Source: Amorphophallus konjac (taxonomy: Eukaryota > Streptophyta > Magnoliopsida > Alismatales > Araceae). From it: a stretch of DNA of 64,000 nt. Location: NCBI GenBank assembly GCA_022559845.1, contig CM040118.1:163452331-163516330 (forward strand), in the 5' to 3' direction. This document shows, in pieces, positions 44,199 through 55,117 of this stretch (its first letter is position 1; each line of letters starts with the position of its first letter). Under the pieces are notes generated by a model. The model did not search any database. It was not told the DNA's origin and worked only from the letters and a program-made list of their open reading frames with translations. A program made the translations under genes and the position numbers.

Positions 44199-45059
44199 CC
44201 TAGTGCCCATCGTGCTTGTGATTTGCTGACCCCTCTTTCGTTGTGTTAGTCCCCTTTTGGAGTGATTGCAGGTTAAGTTATGTTTTCTGCCTTCTGGAAC
44301 GTGAGCGGTTCTCACAGAGCCGTTCATCCTCTGGGCAGCTGATCATCCACCGTCCTTCCCTGGGAACAGCGCCAGTTCTCCTGCCAGCGTCTTGTCATAG
44401 ACGACGTTCTATCGACCATCCACACTTCTGAACAGCTTGTCCCTGGCCGTCCATCGCTCTGGCACAGGTACGCTTCTGGGTGTTCTGACTGTAGGTACAC
44501 GGTTTATGGGGATCCGTTCCAGAGCTTACGCTGCTGTATACAGACTGCTCTTCTTGGTACGTTTTTCATCGCTGCCGTCCTTCATTTCCAGCACTCTGTG
44601 ATTCTTTTACAGTTATTCTGTCGTTCTGTTGCTCCTTGGATTATGTGGTCCACCCCAGACCGTTTATCTTATTGTGCGGTCTCCCACAGACCATCCTTCT
44701 GATGCCACAGTGCACCCGAGGTTGCTTTGATTTCCATATCTATATTGTCTTTGTTCTCCTTGGTGCCATTTATTGATCTTCCCCTGGTTACATGTTGTTG
44801 CTGCCTACTTGCTTTCATCCTCGCATGTTTATTTTGGTCATTGCTTGTTAGTTTCTAGGCTAGATCTTGCATGCACTCCGGTGCACATAGGATTCATGCA
44901 TTTCATTCATAGTTAGTCGCATTCCTACCGAGGTAGGGTTTCCTCTCGTCTCCATATTCCTTGGAGCCGACTAGGGGACCTTGTCGAGGACCTCCGTAAG
45001 CCCCCGTGAGCCGTGGATTCTCACACGGACGCCGGGGAGGTTGTACCTATTGTGCCCCT
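44199..45059. other. L interior, left part: no gene recognised
   Basis: Carries more CCGTTCATC/GACCATCC words up to about 44700 and a GC-rich end near 44930-45050. No credible ORF. It is interrupted at 45060 by E; the L ORF region resumes at 53193. Confidence 0.6.
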
Positions 45060-45184
45060 TGTGCTTTGATGATAATGTGGTATTTTAATGATAGCAACAT
45101 GAATGAGTCACCATATTATTTTGCTCACATGATTGCATATGACTGATCTGTTCTGTGGAGAATGCATGAGTGTGCTATGTCTGA

Positions 45185-47015
45185 TCTGTTCTGTGGAGAA
45201 TGCATAAGTTTATACATTGCATATATTTGTGCTGCACGATCATCAAGTCTATACAGCCTGCATTGTCCTGTAGCTTGCACGAAGTAAAGTCTGTACATTG
45301 CCCAGTCTACATCTTCCAAAGTCTATACATTCATGAGCCTTGGCTGTACATCGTCTGCTGCATGCCACTTCAAGTCTGTACATGGTCTTGGCATATGCAT
45401 TCATAAAGTCTATACATTGTCATCCTTACCTACGTTCAGAACACAAGTCTATACATTGCATGTAGGCAAAGTCTGCACATTGCCAAAGTCTGTACATCGT
45501 CTTCTTGTTCATGCATTGCATCAAGTCCATACATTGTTTGTGCACAAGTCTACACATTCTTTAGGTGCATCATCTCAGCAAGTCTATACTGTGCATACTA
45601 CATCCTCAAAGTCTATACAATGCATGCTCGTTCATTTAAAGTCCATACATTGCCTGGCACATTCACTCAAAGTCTGTACAGTCCTTCGTCTCATGTTGCG
45701 TCTCACGGTGTGTCTCACATAGCGCTCAAGTCTATACATTGGACCGTCTTTCTTAGCGTCTATGTGCATAATCCATGCATTGCCAAGTCTACACATCGTC
45801 AGCCTGCTCATGCATCGTCTTGGTGGTAAGTATGTACAGTGGCCAAGTCTATACATCCACCGTCTCACTCAAGTCTACACATTACAGCCTTTGCATTGCA
45901 CATACATTGAAGTCTATACATTGCATCGTCTTGAGACTAAGTCTGTTCACCACCGTCTTACTTAGCGTCTCTGTGCATACCTTCAAGTCTATACATTGTA
46001 AGACCAAGTCTGTGCATGCATCGTCTCATGCATTGTCTTTCAAGTCTATACATCGTGTGCCTCGAGCATTCAAGTCTGTACATTAGGTATCTTTACCTAC
46101 ATTGCAACTAGCAACTCTTTACACTGGTGGTTTTACCTACGTTGCACTTGCAAGTCCATACATCATGCAGTCTGTACATTGTGGCACGCAAAGTCTGCAC
46201 AACGCCTTGTTAGCAAGTCTATACATCGCCATAGCACGCATGCAAAGTCTAGACAACCATGGGCAAGTCTATACATCGCATTGCATCCACGCATGTCTAA
46301 GTATGTACACTGGCTGTAGCATGCTCACATAAAGTCTATACATTGCATCTTAGCATGCTTGCACATCACAAACAAAGTATGTACATTCATATGTGCATTG
46401 TGCATTGCTCTTGGCAGAGTCTGTACATCACTATGCTGCTTCAGGCTGAGCAAGTTTATACATTCTCTATGCTCGAGATTTGACGCCCACCAGAAGTGGC
46501 GTCACTTCTGAAATAAATGCCTAAGTATAAGGCGTCTTTTTGTTGAGCATCGCTTCATCAACTCTATACATTGTCTGCTTGCATAACGTTGAGTCTGTAC
46601 ATCACTTGAACACTCATTGCACTCTAACTCTATACATTGCTTCATGTATTCCACTCATAACTCTATACACTGCTTCACTCATTGCACGAAGTCTGCACAT
46701 TGTGTTGCCTTGTTCATACTTTGTTTTGCTAAGTTTACACATTGATGCACGATTACTTCTGCATATTTAAAGTATGTACATGGCTTAAGCTCTGCATATT
46801 TGAAGTCTATACATGGCATAAGTCCTGCATATAGGAAGTCTGTACATGGCATAGTCTTGCATATCTGAAGTCTATACAGGCTACAGCACTGCATTTACTA
46901 AGTCTGTACAACGCCTTGGGTCTACATACGTAGAGTCTGAACACTACATAGCTTCGCATTCACAATGTCTGTACATTACTTCAGCAGTGCCGTCATACAG
47001 TCTGTACATCGCTTA
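45185..47015 (+). repeat. Large AAGTCTATACATTG motif array in the E LTR U3
   Basis: I count about 50 copies of AAGTCTATACAT, AAGTCTGTACAT, AAGTCTACACAT and AAGTCTGCACAT variants, all in one orientation, spaced mostly 20-60 bp with unrelated filler between. The 3' LTR fragment keeps the first 15 or so. ORFs here are by-products of the repeats. Confidence 0.92.
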
Positions 47016-47079
47016 AACCTTAAACTGACAATTCTATTTTGACTGTTTGACAGGGCTTCTTTGCAGAGACTGATGACTG

Positions 47080-47218
47080 GGCACGTGATCCGAGGATAAG
47101 GGGAGTGACCAGATTATGACACGTGTGTTGAAAGCCTGCTGGATGCTGCCACATGGTCCAAGCCATTGGGCGGGAGATGTGGAGAGCACACGCCCTTCCT
47201 GCTGCTGGTATATATATG
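47080..47218 (+). promoter_or_regulatory. E LTR promoter block
   Basis: GGGCACGTGATCCGAGGA, a second CACGTG at about 47121, GGGCGGGAGATGTGG, CACACGCCC, then TATATATATGG at 47209. Same order as in B. Confidence 0.68.
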
Positions 47219-47576
47219 GAGTTTCTTCCTTCAGAAGAAGCTGATCGAAATAGAAGAGGCAGAAACAGAGAGAAGATAGCCTGAACGATCCAGAGAGCAG
47301 AGAAGAAGAAGAAGAAGAAGAGAGAGAAATAAAAAGAGAGTGAGAGATCGAGAGCAGAGAAGAAGAAGAAAAAGGAAGAGGGAGAGAGTGTAAGTTGAGA
47401 AGAAGAAAGAGAAAGTCAGATAGAGAGAGGAAGAGGAGCTTACCTGAAGATCGTTCCTACTGGAAGTTGGATTAGATCCACTCCAGTCAGCTCTTTAGAG
47501 AGCCACATTGTGCTTTATCTTTTCCAGCTTTCAGTCGCTGTTGTTCTTGCTTTTGTTCTCTTTTATACCCTTTCTT

Positions 47577-47800
47577 CAAGCTGTTTGTCAGCGGAGCAAG
47601 CTGTGTTGCTCAGCATTTGCAGTGGAGGATTCCACTGGACGGCTAAGCTGTATTGCCCAGCGGTTTGCAGAGGAGGATTCCTCTGGACAGCAAGCTGTGT
47701 TGCTCAGCAGGGCGAGGTGGATACCTTGGACAACAAGCTGTGAGGCTCAGCGGTTTGTAGGCAAGCTGTGATGCCCAGCGGTTCAAGCTGTGAGTCAGCA
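47577..47800 (+). repeat. AAGCTGTG...GCTCAGCGG hairpin-unit repeats in the E LTR leader
   Basis: About seven imperfect units of CAAGCTGTGTTGCTCAGCGG alternate with short palindromes such as GTGGA-gga-TTCCAC and AGAGGA-gga-TTCCTCT. A (10200-10370, 16690-16860) and C (24050-24110) have related units. Confidence 0.75.
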
Positions 47801-47805
47801 GTAAT

Positions 47806-47857
47806 CCACACTCGGGTTGAGTGTGGGGTGGATGTAGGTCTGGAGGACTGAACCACC
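47806..47857 (+). ncRNA. Two-hairpin RNA element, E copy
   Basis: CCACACTC-gggtt-GAGTGTGG (8 bp), GGTGGATGTA, inner GGTC-tggag-GACT (one wobble), GAACCACC TAAAA. Confidence 0.76.
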
Positions 47858-48114
47858 TAAAAACCCCTTGTGCATTGTGGTTTGATTTCTTCTATCTGAT
47901 TGGCGCTAGATGAATGCCTAGGTGCGCTTTGCATATTTGGTTATTGGTTTAACAAAAGTTTGATTAGCTCTTCATCAGTTCATCCATAAGCATATCAGTT
48001 GACTTAGTAAATCTGATTTCCGCAGTTCTGAGCATTAGATTTTAATTGGGCGAAATTTTTAAAGGGGCGATTCATTCACCCCCCCTCTGAATCGAATGCA
48101 CCGAACCCAACACT

Positions 48115-48126
48115 TGGTATCAGAGC
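48115..48126 (+). other. E primer binding site (initiator tRNA-Met)
   Basis: TGGTATCAGAGC, two bases after the LTR. Confidence 0.92.
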
Positions 48127-48305
48127 AGGTTACTGTGCATAGGATCTAACAATCCGCAGTAGATCCTGCATCTTTGTGGTGCATTTCAGAGTGAGTCTGG
48201 TTTTGTTGTTTTCGGTGATTTAGTCTCACTGAATTGGCATTTTACCGTATCCCTGTTGATTCCGGTGCATTTTTCATCTCATTCAATTGATTAAGTCATT
48301 TCTCG

Positions 48306-50710
48306 ATGGCTCATTCACCGATCTTCAGAGGTGATGATTTTGATCTATGGCTGAAAAAGTTGGGTCGGTATGTAAGGACAACCGATCTTGATCTTTGGAA
48401 GGTAATGACTCACGGTTCATACAAAATGTCGAAGGATAAATCCAAATGGACTGAGAAGGATAAAATGAAAGACTCCATCAACTCTAGAGCATTGAATATG
48501 GTAAAAGCATCAATTGACAGAGCACTAATCTCATGTGTCTCATTCTGTAGGTCTGCCAAGGAAATCCTGGATAAATTGAAGACTGCTTGCTATAGAGACG
48601 ATGGTCGATGCATGATGGCTCAAGGGAGTGAACAAAGTAGCAATCAAGATGAAGAACATGACGATGATCAGGTAAACATCTTCGAAAATTATACCCTGGA
48701 TGATTGGATTGCTGCATATAATGAACTACTGGAGTCTTATGATCATTTAAGAAAACAGCATAAGAAAATGAAGAAGAAAACTTATGAAAGTAACTCAAAT
48801 TCATCTTGTGAAAAATGCTCGAAGATAAATGAATTATATGATAAATGTCTTTCCGAGAATCACTTGAATATGAAACAAATGTGCCTGTTGAAAAAGGAAA
48901 ACCAAGAAGGTATCAATAAAATATCCAAATTAGAAAGTCAGCTGAAACTGAAAACTAATGAACATTTGATGAATTTGGAAGAGTTGGAAAGGATTAAGGT
49001 TGATCTGAAGAAATTGGAAGCTGAGAATGTAGAAATTCAAAAGAAAAATGAAAATTTTGAATCTGAAATAGAGAAAGTCAACAAGGAAGGTGTGCATGTT
49101 TCATCTCTAAAATCAAACTGTAATATGTGCTCGGCTCTAAGAGAACGAAATGAAGATCTCTATAATGAAAATGAATGGATGAAGAAACAAATTGATGTGT
49201 TTAAAGAGGATCACAGAAATCTGCTTGCTGAGAAAATGAAAGTGGAAGAAAGGGAAGAGGAATTAATTGAAAAATTGGAGCTGATGTCTGGAAGAGAAAG
49301 ATGTGCTGGTAATGGAGTTTAGGCTAAAAATCTTGAGGAGGAAAACACTGAACTGAAGGCTGAAGTTGAAAAACTAAAGCGGTTAAACACTGGCTTGTCT
49401 GAAAGACTTCTCACCACAGAAAAAGGCAAAGCTGTCTGTGATAAAGAATCAGAAAAGTTGAGCAACTTGGAATAAGAAATTGAGAAGTATAAAACTGCAA
49501 ACAAAGTTCTAAGTGAATGTGTCAATTGTAGTGAACAGGAGATAGCCAGTTATGAGCTTCATATAGCACATTTGGAAAATAAGATTCAGGATCTAGAAAA
49601 ATTAACATCCAAGTCTGCTAAAAATGAAGGAAAAATGAAAGCTGTCATGAAAGATAAAAATGACAATTCAAGAGAGGGGATAAGTTGCAGTTCTGATGTT
49701 AAGGAAATCACTAAAAACCAGGTATACACCACTTTTGTGCAAAGCTCTGATGTAGCTGGTAGTCAAATCAATCCCCAAAACAAAATAAAAATCAGAAATC
49801 ACCTTCAACATCTATATTTCATTTCAAAGCCCAGAAAAATGAAAAGCAAACAAAAATTGTTGAGAATAATCAGAAATCAAAAAGGAAGGGTCAAACAAAG
49901 AAGGTAAAGAATATGTCTGGTTACACTCTAAGATCTGCCAACTCGGTTGAACTTAATGGGTCAATGCAAAATGCTCATGCTTCATGTACTCATTCTCATG
50001 CATCTAGTCAGTCTGTTAGTAATCATGTTGCCAGGAAATCACAAGTGTCATGTCATTATTGTGACAAGATAGGGCATGTAATGGATGATTGCAGACTGTT
50101 GCTTGAAGATGAGCATGCTAGTGAAGTAATGCATTCTAGGAATTCATATGATAGAAACCATGCCACTAAGAAATCTGATGCATCTTGTTACTACTGTGGT
50201 AGGCGTGGTCATCTAATGAATACATGTTTTAAAATGAAAGAAGACAATAATGTGAATTCTAGATTTTTCACACATGCTCATGGCCCACATAGATATAGAT
50301 CTATTTCAAGCCAGCATACTATTTGTTTCACCTGCAACAAGCCAGGGCACAAGGCAAATGAGTGCTGGACTGAAAATTATTGGGGCAACAATAACTCAAA
50401 AGGCAAACACCTTAGGTGCTTTGAATGTGGTAAGTATGTGCATGCAGTCAAGGACTGCTGGTATGCTCAGGGAAATCACTTTAATTCCAAATTTGTAAAA
50501 TTCCCTGCAAATAGAAATTTTTTTAGTAGAAATAAAGCTGATTTTAAAGAAAAGATTCTTGTATGTTTTGAATGTGGAAAACCTGGCCACCGAGCTTCTG
50601 AATGTTGGCGGGTAGGTAATGGTAAATCAAAATTTCATGCAAGTAACAGAAATTTTCATGCTAACTCACATAGATTCTATGATTATAATGATGTTCACAA
50701 AAAGAATTAA
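48306..50710 (+). pseudogene. gag: E gag with five intact zinc knuckles, broken in the middle
   Basis: Start at 48306 (MAHSPIFRGDDFDLWLKKL). N-terminal Copia gag domain with WKVMTHGSYKMSKDK and CRSAKEILDKL (to residue 100), acidic linker, then a very long coiled coil (to about 49660). Stops at 49320 and 49472 lie in this frame; a shift near 49785 joins to the frame of 49913-50710. The C-terminal part holds five CX2CX4HX4C knuckles: CHYCDKIGHVMDDC, CYYCGRRGHLMNTC, CFTCNKPGHKANEC, CFECGKYVHAVKDC, CFECGKPGHRASEC (about 50050-50605). All metal ligands are kept. After the listed frame ends (50710), GPKAVWVPAGSN at about 50820 is the usual gag tail, so another break lies near 50710. Gag would bind and package RNA. 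Confidence 0.88.
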
Positions 50711-50875
50711 AGGGGTGTTATATCATGTTATTATGACATTCTATGTTTGATTGTTGTCTGATGGAATTTGAAGATCATGCTGCTAAGAAACGGTTTAGAA
50801 CCCCTATCAGGGTTAATGCAGGACCCAAAGCTGTTTGGGTCCCTGCAGGATCAAATTGATTAACATGTTTCAGGT

Positions 50876-50917
50876 GTGCCTTGGAATGGAATAAAGGGGG
50901 TCAATAAACCAAGGCAC
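50876..50917 (+). other. Inverted repeat just after E gag
   Basis: GTGCCTTGG (50876-50884) and CCAAGGCAC (50909-50917), a 9-bp perfect stem around a loop with AAAGGGGG. Confidence 0.72.
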
Positions 50918-52737
50918 TCAAAAATTCAAAGACCCATGATCCTGCTCTTCAGGTCAGTTCTGAACACTGTTTAAATTCCATCATCTGAAAATTACTTGCT
51001 TGATATGGTTAAGCATCTTGTTGACTTGATTTGTGTTTAGTCAAAACTTTCTGAAAAGTTGAAATGAAATTGTGAACTTGAAATGATTGCATATCATGTT
51101 CATTTGTTGATGTTAAATTGAAACTCTCTGAAATGTGAATTGCACAATCATGCTTATGGTAATTCTTTTCTGTCTAATTTGCATTAATCATATCTCAATG
51201 TAAAATTTGATATCATGAGATGTGCTTTTAATATATTTCATGCATGTAGTTAGGAGGAGTCCAACTGTTTTTGATTAATGCATATCATAATAATCTGTCT
51301 GGGCTAAATTGATTCATCTTGAAAAGTTGATTGCTCTCGCATTATGCTCTCTGAATAAAGAATGCTCTAATGTTTGAATAATCATCTTGCATAAATTGAA
51401 TAAATTCAGGGGGAGTTTGTTGAGTCTTATGTGAGTCACTGCATATAGACAAGGGGAGCATTGTAATATTTTTGACACTGTCTGAAATTCTCACTGTCTA
51501 CACTCTTTCAAATCATCAATTGACTATTTTGAATTCATACTTTCTTGAATATGAGAATTTGGCTGCTAATCCTCAATCTGTTGAAGGAGAGTTTCATTTT
51601 GTCTGACTGAAATTCAATCTATGATATTGGCTTTAAACTTTTATTCTCTCTTGCTGATTGACTTGTCCACCAGCTTATGCTCATTCTTCATATATCTCTT
51701 AGCTGGTGTGACTGATTTGATTCTACTGTTGATTAGTTGGTCAGCTAAATTTATTGACCTGATCTGAGGAACTTAAGCTGCATGTCATTCAATTCAGTCT
51801 GAGAACTTTGTAGAAATTCCTATCATATAGGTTTAAGAATTACCACTGAATCATACTGATATAAGATTAATGTATTCTCAGATTTGTAATTAAATGAATT
51901 TAAAATATCTAAATGATAAGCTTTAATAAATTTTAACCATCTGTGTCATAAAAACCTTAGACTCACTCATCAGATATCTGAAAATTTGAAATCATGGCTA
52001 ATTTGGTTAAGATACATATAGTGAGTATTGTTGTTAAACATTAACTTTGAAAAATTTGACAGGAAATAAAATCAGTGAGTAATGAAATGACTTTGTTCAC
52101 TGAGAAACTGGGTTTTCCATCAAAGAAATGAAGTGAACCCAAGTCATGAAGTGTCATAGTCACTTAAAATGAAAATTTATTGAGAACCTGACAGAGCAAT
52201 GGCATATCTGTGTTGAGTAACTGGGGAGTCTGGCCTCTGATCAAGGTGTCTTCTCATGTAAAAAGATACTTATATTGCTAACTCTGTTCTCGAAATTGAG
52301 AGGCAATACCAGTTATCACACTGAGTAACTGGGTCACTTCACCTGAGACGTGTTGTGCCTCATGTAAAAAGGTGTTGATCAACCTAAATTGCTCCGGAAA
52401 AATAAAATGTGCTTCAAATGAAAATATTTTGAAATTCCTGTCAACTCATGCTCTTAGAAATGTGTTTAACCTCAGTACTAATCTGTGTTTCTTTCAAAGG
52501 AGCTATTGAGATAATGTGTGTAAGATAAAGATGATTGATTTTGAGTGTTATCTGACTATTTGGTTCACCTTTATTAAAATTTGGATTCAGATATGAGTAT
52601 TGAGTTTAATTCGACAAATTTGGTATACATCATAACTAAATCAGATTGGTTAAGTTGCCACTTCATAACCCTTTATGATAGAAGAGTCTATTCTTCTTAA
52701 GACTTATTATAGTGGTGCAAGTATTAAAATCCCTCAT
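50918..52737. other. E interior after gag: no gene recognised
   Basis: AT-rich, about 1.8 kb. No protease, integrase, RT or RNase H motif. CAGGGGGAGTTTGTTGAG at about 51409 resembles a PPT but has no LTR after it. Confidence 0.65.
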
Positions 52738-53192
52738 GATCTCACCATATTGTTTTGCTCACATGATTGCATATGATTGATCTGTTCTGTGGAGAATGCA
52801 TGAGTGTGCTATGTCTGATCTGTTCTGTGGGGAATGCATAAGTTTATACATTGCATATATTTGTGCTGCACGATCATCAAGTCTATACAGCCTGCATTGT
52901 CATGTAGCTTGCACGAAGTAAAGTCTACACATTGGCCAGTCTGCATCTTCCAAAGTCTATACATTCATGAGCCTTGGCTGTACATCGTCTGCTGGATGCC
53001 ACTTCAAGTCTGTACATGGTCTTGGCATATGCATTCATAAAGTCTATACATTGTCATCCTTACCTACGTTCAGAACATAAGTCTATACATTGCATGTAGG
53101 CAAAGTCTGCACATTGCCAAAGTCTGTACATCATCTTCTTGTTCATGCATTGCATCAAGTCCATACATTGTTTGTGCACAAGTCTACACATC
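52738..53192 (+). repeat. E 3' LTR, first 0.45 kb only
   Basis: Matches 45110-45560 from TCACCATATT through CAAGTCTACACAT. It is cut at 53193, where L sequence starts; the TATA, G-box and 3' end are lost. Confidence 0.85.
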
Positions 53193-54005
53193 TTCTCTTG
53201 CCCCGAGTTCAGGGAACTTGTTTACAGCTTGGAAGATAAGAAGATGATTGATTGGGCTATTGTGTGCCAAGTTATTTCAGATCTCAACAGCAAGCAGCAG
53301 TAGCAGCAGCAAGCCGTGCCGCCTAGGCAACCGTCTCAACATCAAGAGCAGGGGCACCCTGGTGTTTCTTCAGTTGATAAGGTACTTGGTCCGTTACCCG
53401 CTTCCTCCTCTATCCCATCTCCTCCACCACCTGTACCTACCCTAGCCTCCGGTCGGGCAACCTCTCTTTCACCCTCTGTTTTCACAACCACACCTGTTCC
53501 CAACGCCTCTCGACGTGTTGTAAAGATACGCCGAAGAGCGCCATCACCCACCACTTCCCCTAATACGCCACTACCTTCTTCTCCTCCTTCTTCCCCACCC
53601 CTACCTTCACCTCCTTCCTCTTCACCTTCACCATCCCCATCAACCCCATCACCCCCTTTACCACCCTCATCACCTTTGCTACCACCGTCACCTTCACCGA
53701 TGCCACTCCTTTCGCCGTCATCCTCTGAGCCCGAGCAGGCCGACCCTAAACCCATAGCTCCACTTTTATCTTTACCTCCACCCATGCCCATCATCATCAG
53801 TATTTCCCCATCACTTGCACCATCGCCACCTGCGCCCTTTAAACCTCCTCCTTCTAGCCTCCCTCTACCACTTTCCACTTCACGGAGCAGGTACACTCTA
53901 CCTTTAGTGCCCCTCAAGTCTAGTCCTCAGGGAGAAAAGAAGCCAGTCCAGGTTTCAATCGTGCATTTCAAGATCCAAGATGTTATTTCCCGCATGCCGG
54001 TCTGA
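53193..54005 (+). pseudogene. L proline-rich ORF, first part
   Basis: The frame enters from the left as FRELVYSLEDKKMIDWAIVCQV, hits a TAG at about 53290 within a CAG run, and continues as PPRQPSQHQEQGHPGVSS from 53316. It becomes strongly Pro/Ser-rich (repeated PSPPLPPSS-type words, about residues 70-160) and ends with TGA at 54003. The next ORF (54084) is in the same frame, so they may be one gene with two stops. I recognise no domain. A Gly-rich ORF on the other strand is a shadow of the Pro codons. Confidence 0.5.
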
Positions 54006-54780
54006 GTCCTGGTTCCTGGCTATTCTAGGGGGAATGAGCCTGCATTTGCTATAAAGACGGTTGCCAAGAAGAGTTCCTGTGCATTGGTGCCAGTTTCTTC
54101 AAAAGCGAGGCCGGTGGCAATCTCTTTGCTTGTCGAAGAATTCACTGTCGATGTTGTTATCACCTCTCGCTTGATTGTTATTCAATTCACTGGCCCAGAA
54201 GAGTTTTCCACCCGGATGGTGCCAACCCACACGGCCGCCAGAAATCTAATGAATCTAGCATTCAAAGGGCAATTGGCCGTGTCCTCGAGATTGACCAGGG
54301 GCATTCTACATTGTCTATCTCATCTCCCTCGATTTATTGGTGAGGCGGCAACGTCAACGCTGCGCATCACCCTCCCTCAGCTCTGTCCTGCGCTTTTAGC
54401 AAGGGAGTTGTGCTTCATGCCCGATTGCCGAGTGGAGCTGTCGAATCTTATGTTTCTAGTGCCGAACGACAAAACTCCATTGCTTCCTAATGTTCATCAC
54501 AAGGAGTTGAATGTTCTGGAATGTCCTTCTGAGGTTAGCAACGCGCTGCTAGGAACAATCGTCTCGATGAAGCTGCATGTTCATAATCGGGCCAGGCCGT
54601 CTGTCAGATGGGCCCGTTATTTGAGAAAGTATTGCAAGACAAGACGCCCGAAGGCCCGAGCCCGCGCCGGGCGGAGTTGTTTCAAGAAGATTGCTGCGAG
54701 GAAGAGGCGGCGGCATAAGTTCAAGGGTCGTCAGCTGCGCACTTGGGGGTCCACTTCCTCCTCTCTTTCTTCCGTCCATT
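54006..54780 (+). pseudogene. L unknown ORF, second part
   Basis: Same frame as the preceding Pro-rich ORF, open after its TGA. It includes VEEFTVDVVITSRLIVIQF, FSTRMVPTHTAARNLMNL and a basic C-terminal stretch (RRPKARARAGRSC, KKIAARKRRRHKFKGR, about 54640-54735). The formal frame stays open to 55250, but beyond about 54780 it looks non-coding. No known family is evident; a basic nucleic-acid-binding tail is a guess from charge alone. Confidence 0.45.
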
Positions 54781-54970
54781 CATCTTTTCTGTTGCTCAGT
54801 TCTTATCCTTGGGTGGTGTACCTTCCACCACCTGACCATATTTTTACCATCTTTTCCTATCCTTACCATTCTAGGCCTCGGCCTATGTCCTCCTCTTACC
54901 CAGAGCCAGGGGCATCCTCTTGTAAGTTTTCTCCCTGGGTATGCCCGGATTTTGCTACTCATCCTTTTTT

Positions 54971-55117
54971 CTCGACCCTGTTGGGGATTCCTTGCACTCG
55001 TTCCCCGACTTTGTCGGGTGGTTTCCATTTCTTCGCCCCGACCTTGTCGGGTGGTCTTGCATTTTCTTCCCCGCCCCTGGCGGGTGATCGCTACTCTTCT
55101 TCTCCGACCACGTCGGA
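54971..55117 (+). repeat. Five 33-bp units, each with a short hairpin
   Basis: Stems start at 54971, 55004, 55037, 55070 and 55103, exactly 33 bp apart: CTCGAC/GTTGGG, CCCGAC/GTCGGG (twice), CCCGCC/GGCGGG, TCCGAC/GTCGGA, with 3-base loops. The paired bases change together. Confidence 0.8.

Larger units (their letters stand above)
45060..48112 (+). repeat. E 5' LTR (3.05 kb)
   Basis: Begins TGTGCTTTGATGATAATG (start inferred) and ends CGAACCCAACA before the PBS. Plan: motif array, G-box promoter block, TATA (47209), GAA-rich leader, AAGCTGTG hairpin units (47577-47800), two-hairpin RNA element. Confidence 0.83.
45060..53192 (+). mobile_element. Element E: pol-less Copia (SIRE-like) element nested in L
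   Basis: 5' LTR 45060-48112, PBS, gag 48306-50710, a non-coding stretch, then only the first 455 or so bases of a 3' LTR (52738-53192). L sequence resumes at 53193. No PPT is obvious beside the 3' fragment. The shared LTR stretch differs by about ten bases in 455 by eye, so E is younger than L. Confidence 0.85.

Noticed and set aside
45185..47015. Possible CRISPR-like or tandem satellite array
   Set aside because: Repeats are short, degenerate and irregularly spaced, with no constant spacer or leader, and lie in a plant LTR.
45052..53210. TGCCCC as the E target duplication
   Set aside because: Present on both sides, but the 3' LTR end is missing and the right LTR does not end in CA, so coincidence cannot be excluded.
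53342..53917. Minus-strand Gly-rich ORF of 191 aa
   Set aside because: It is the complement of Pro/Ser codons of the L ORF and has no independent support.
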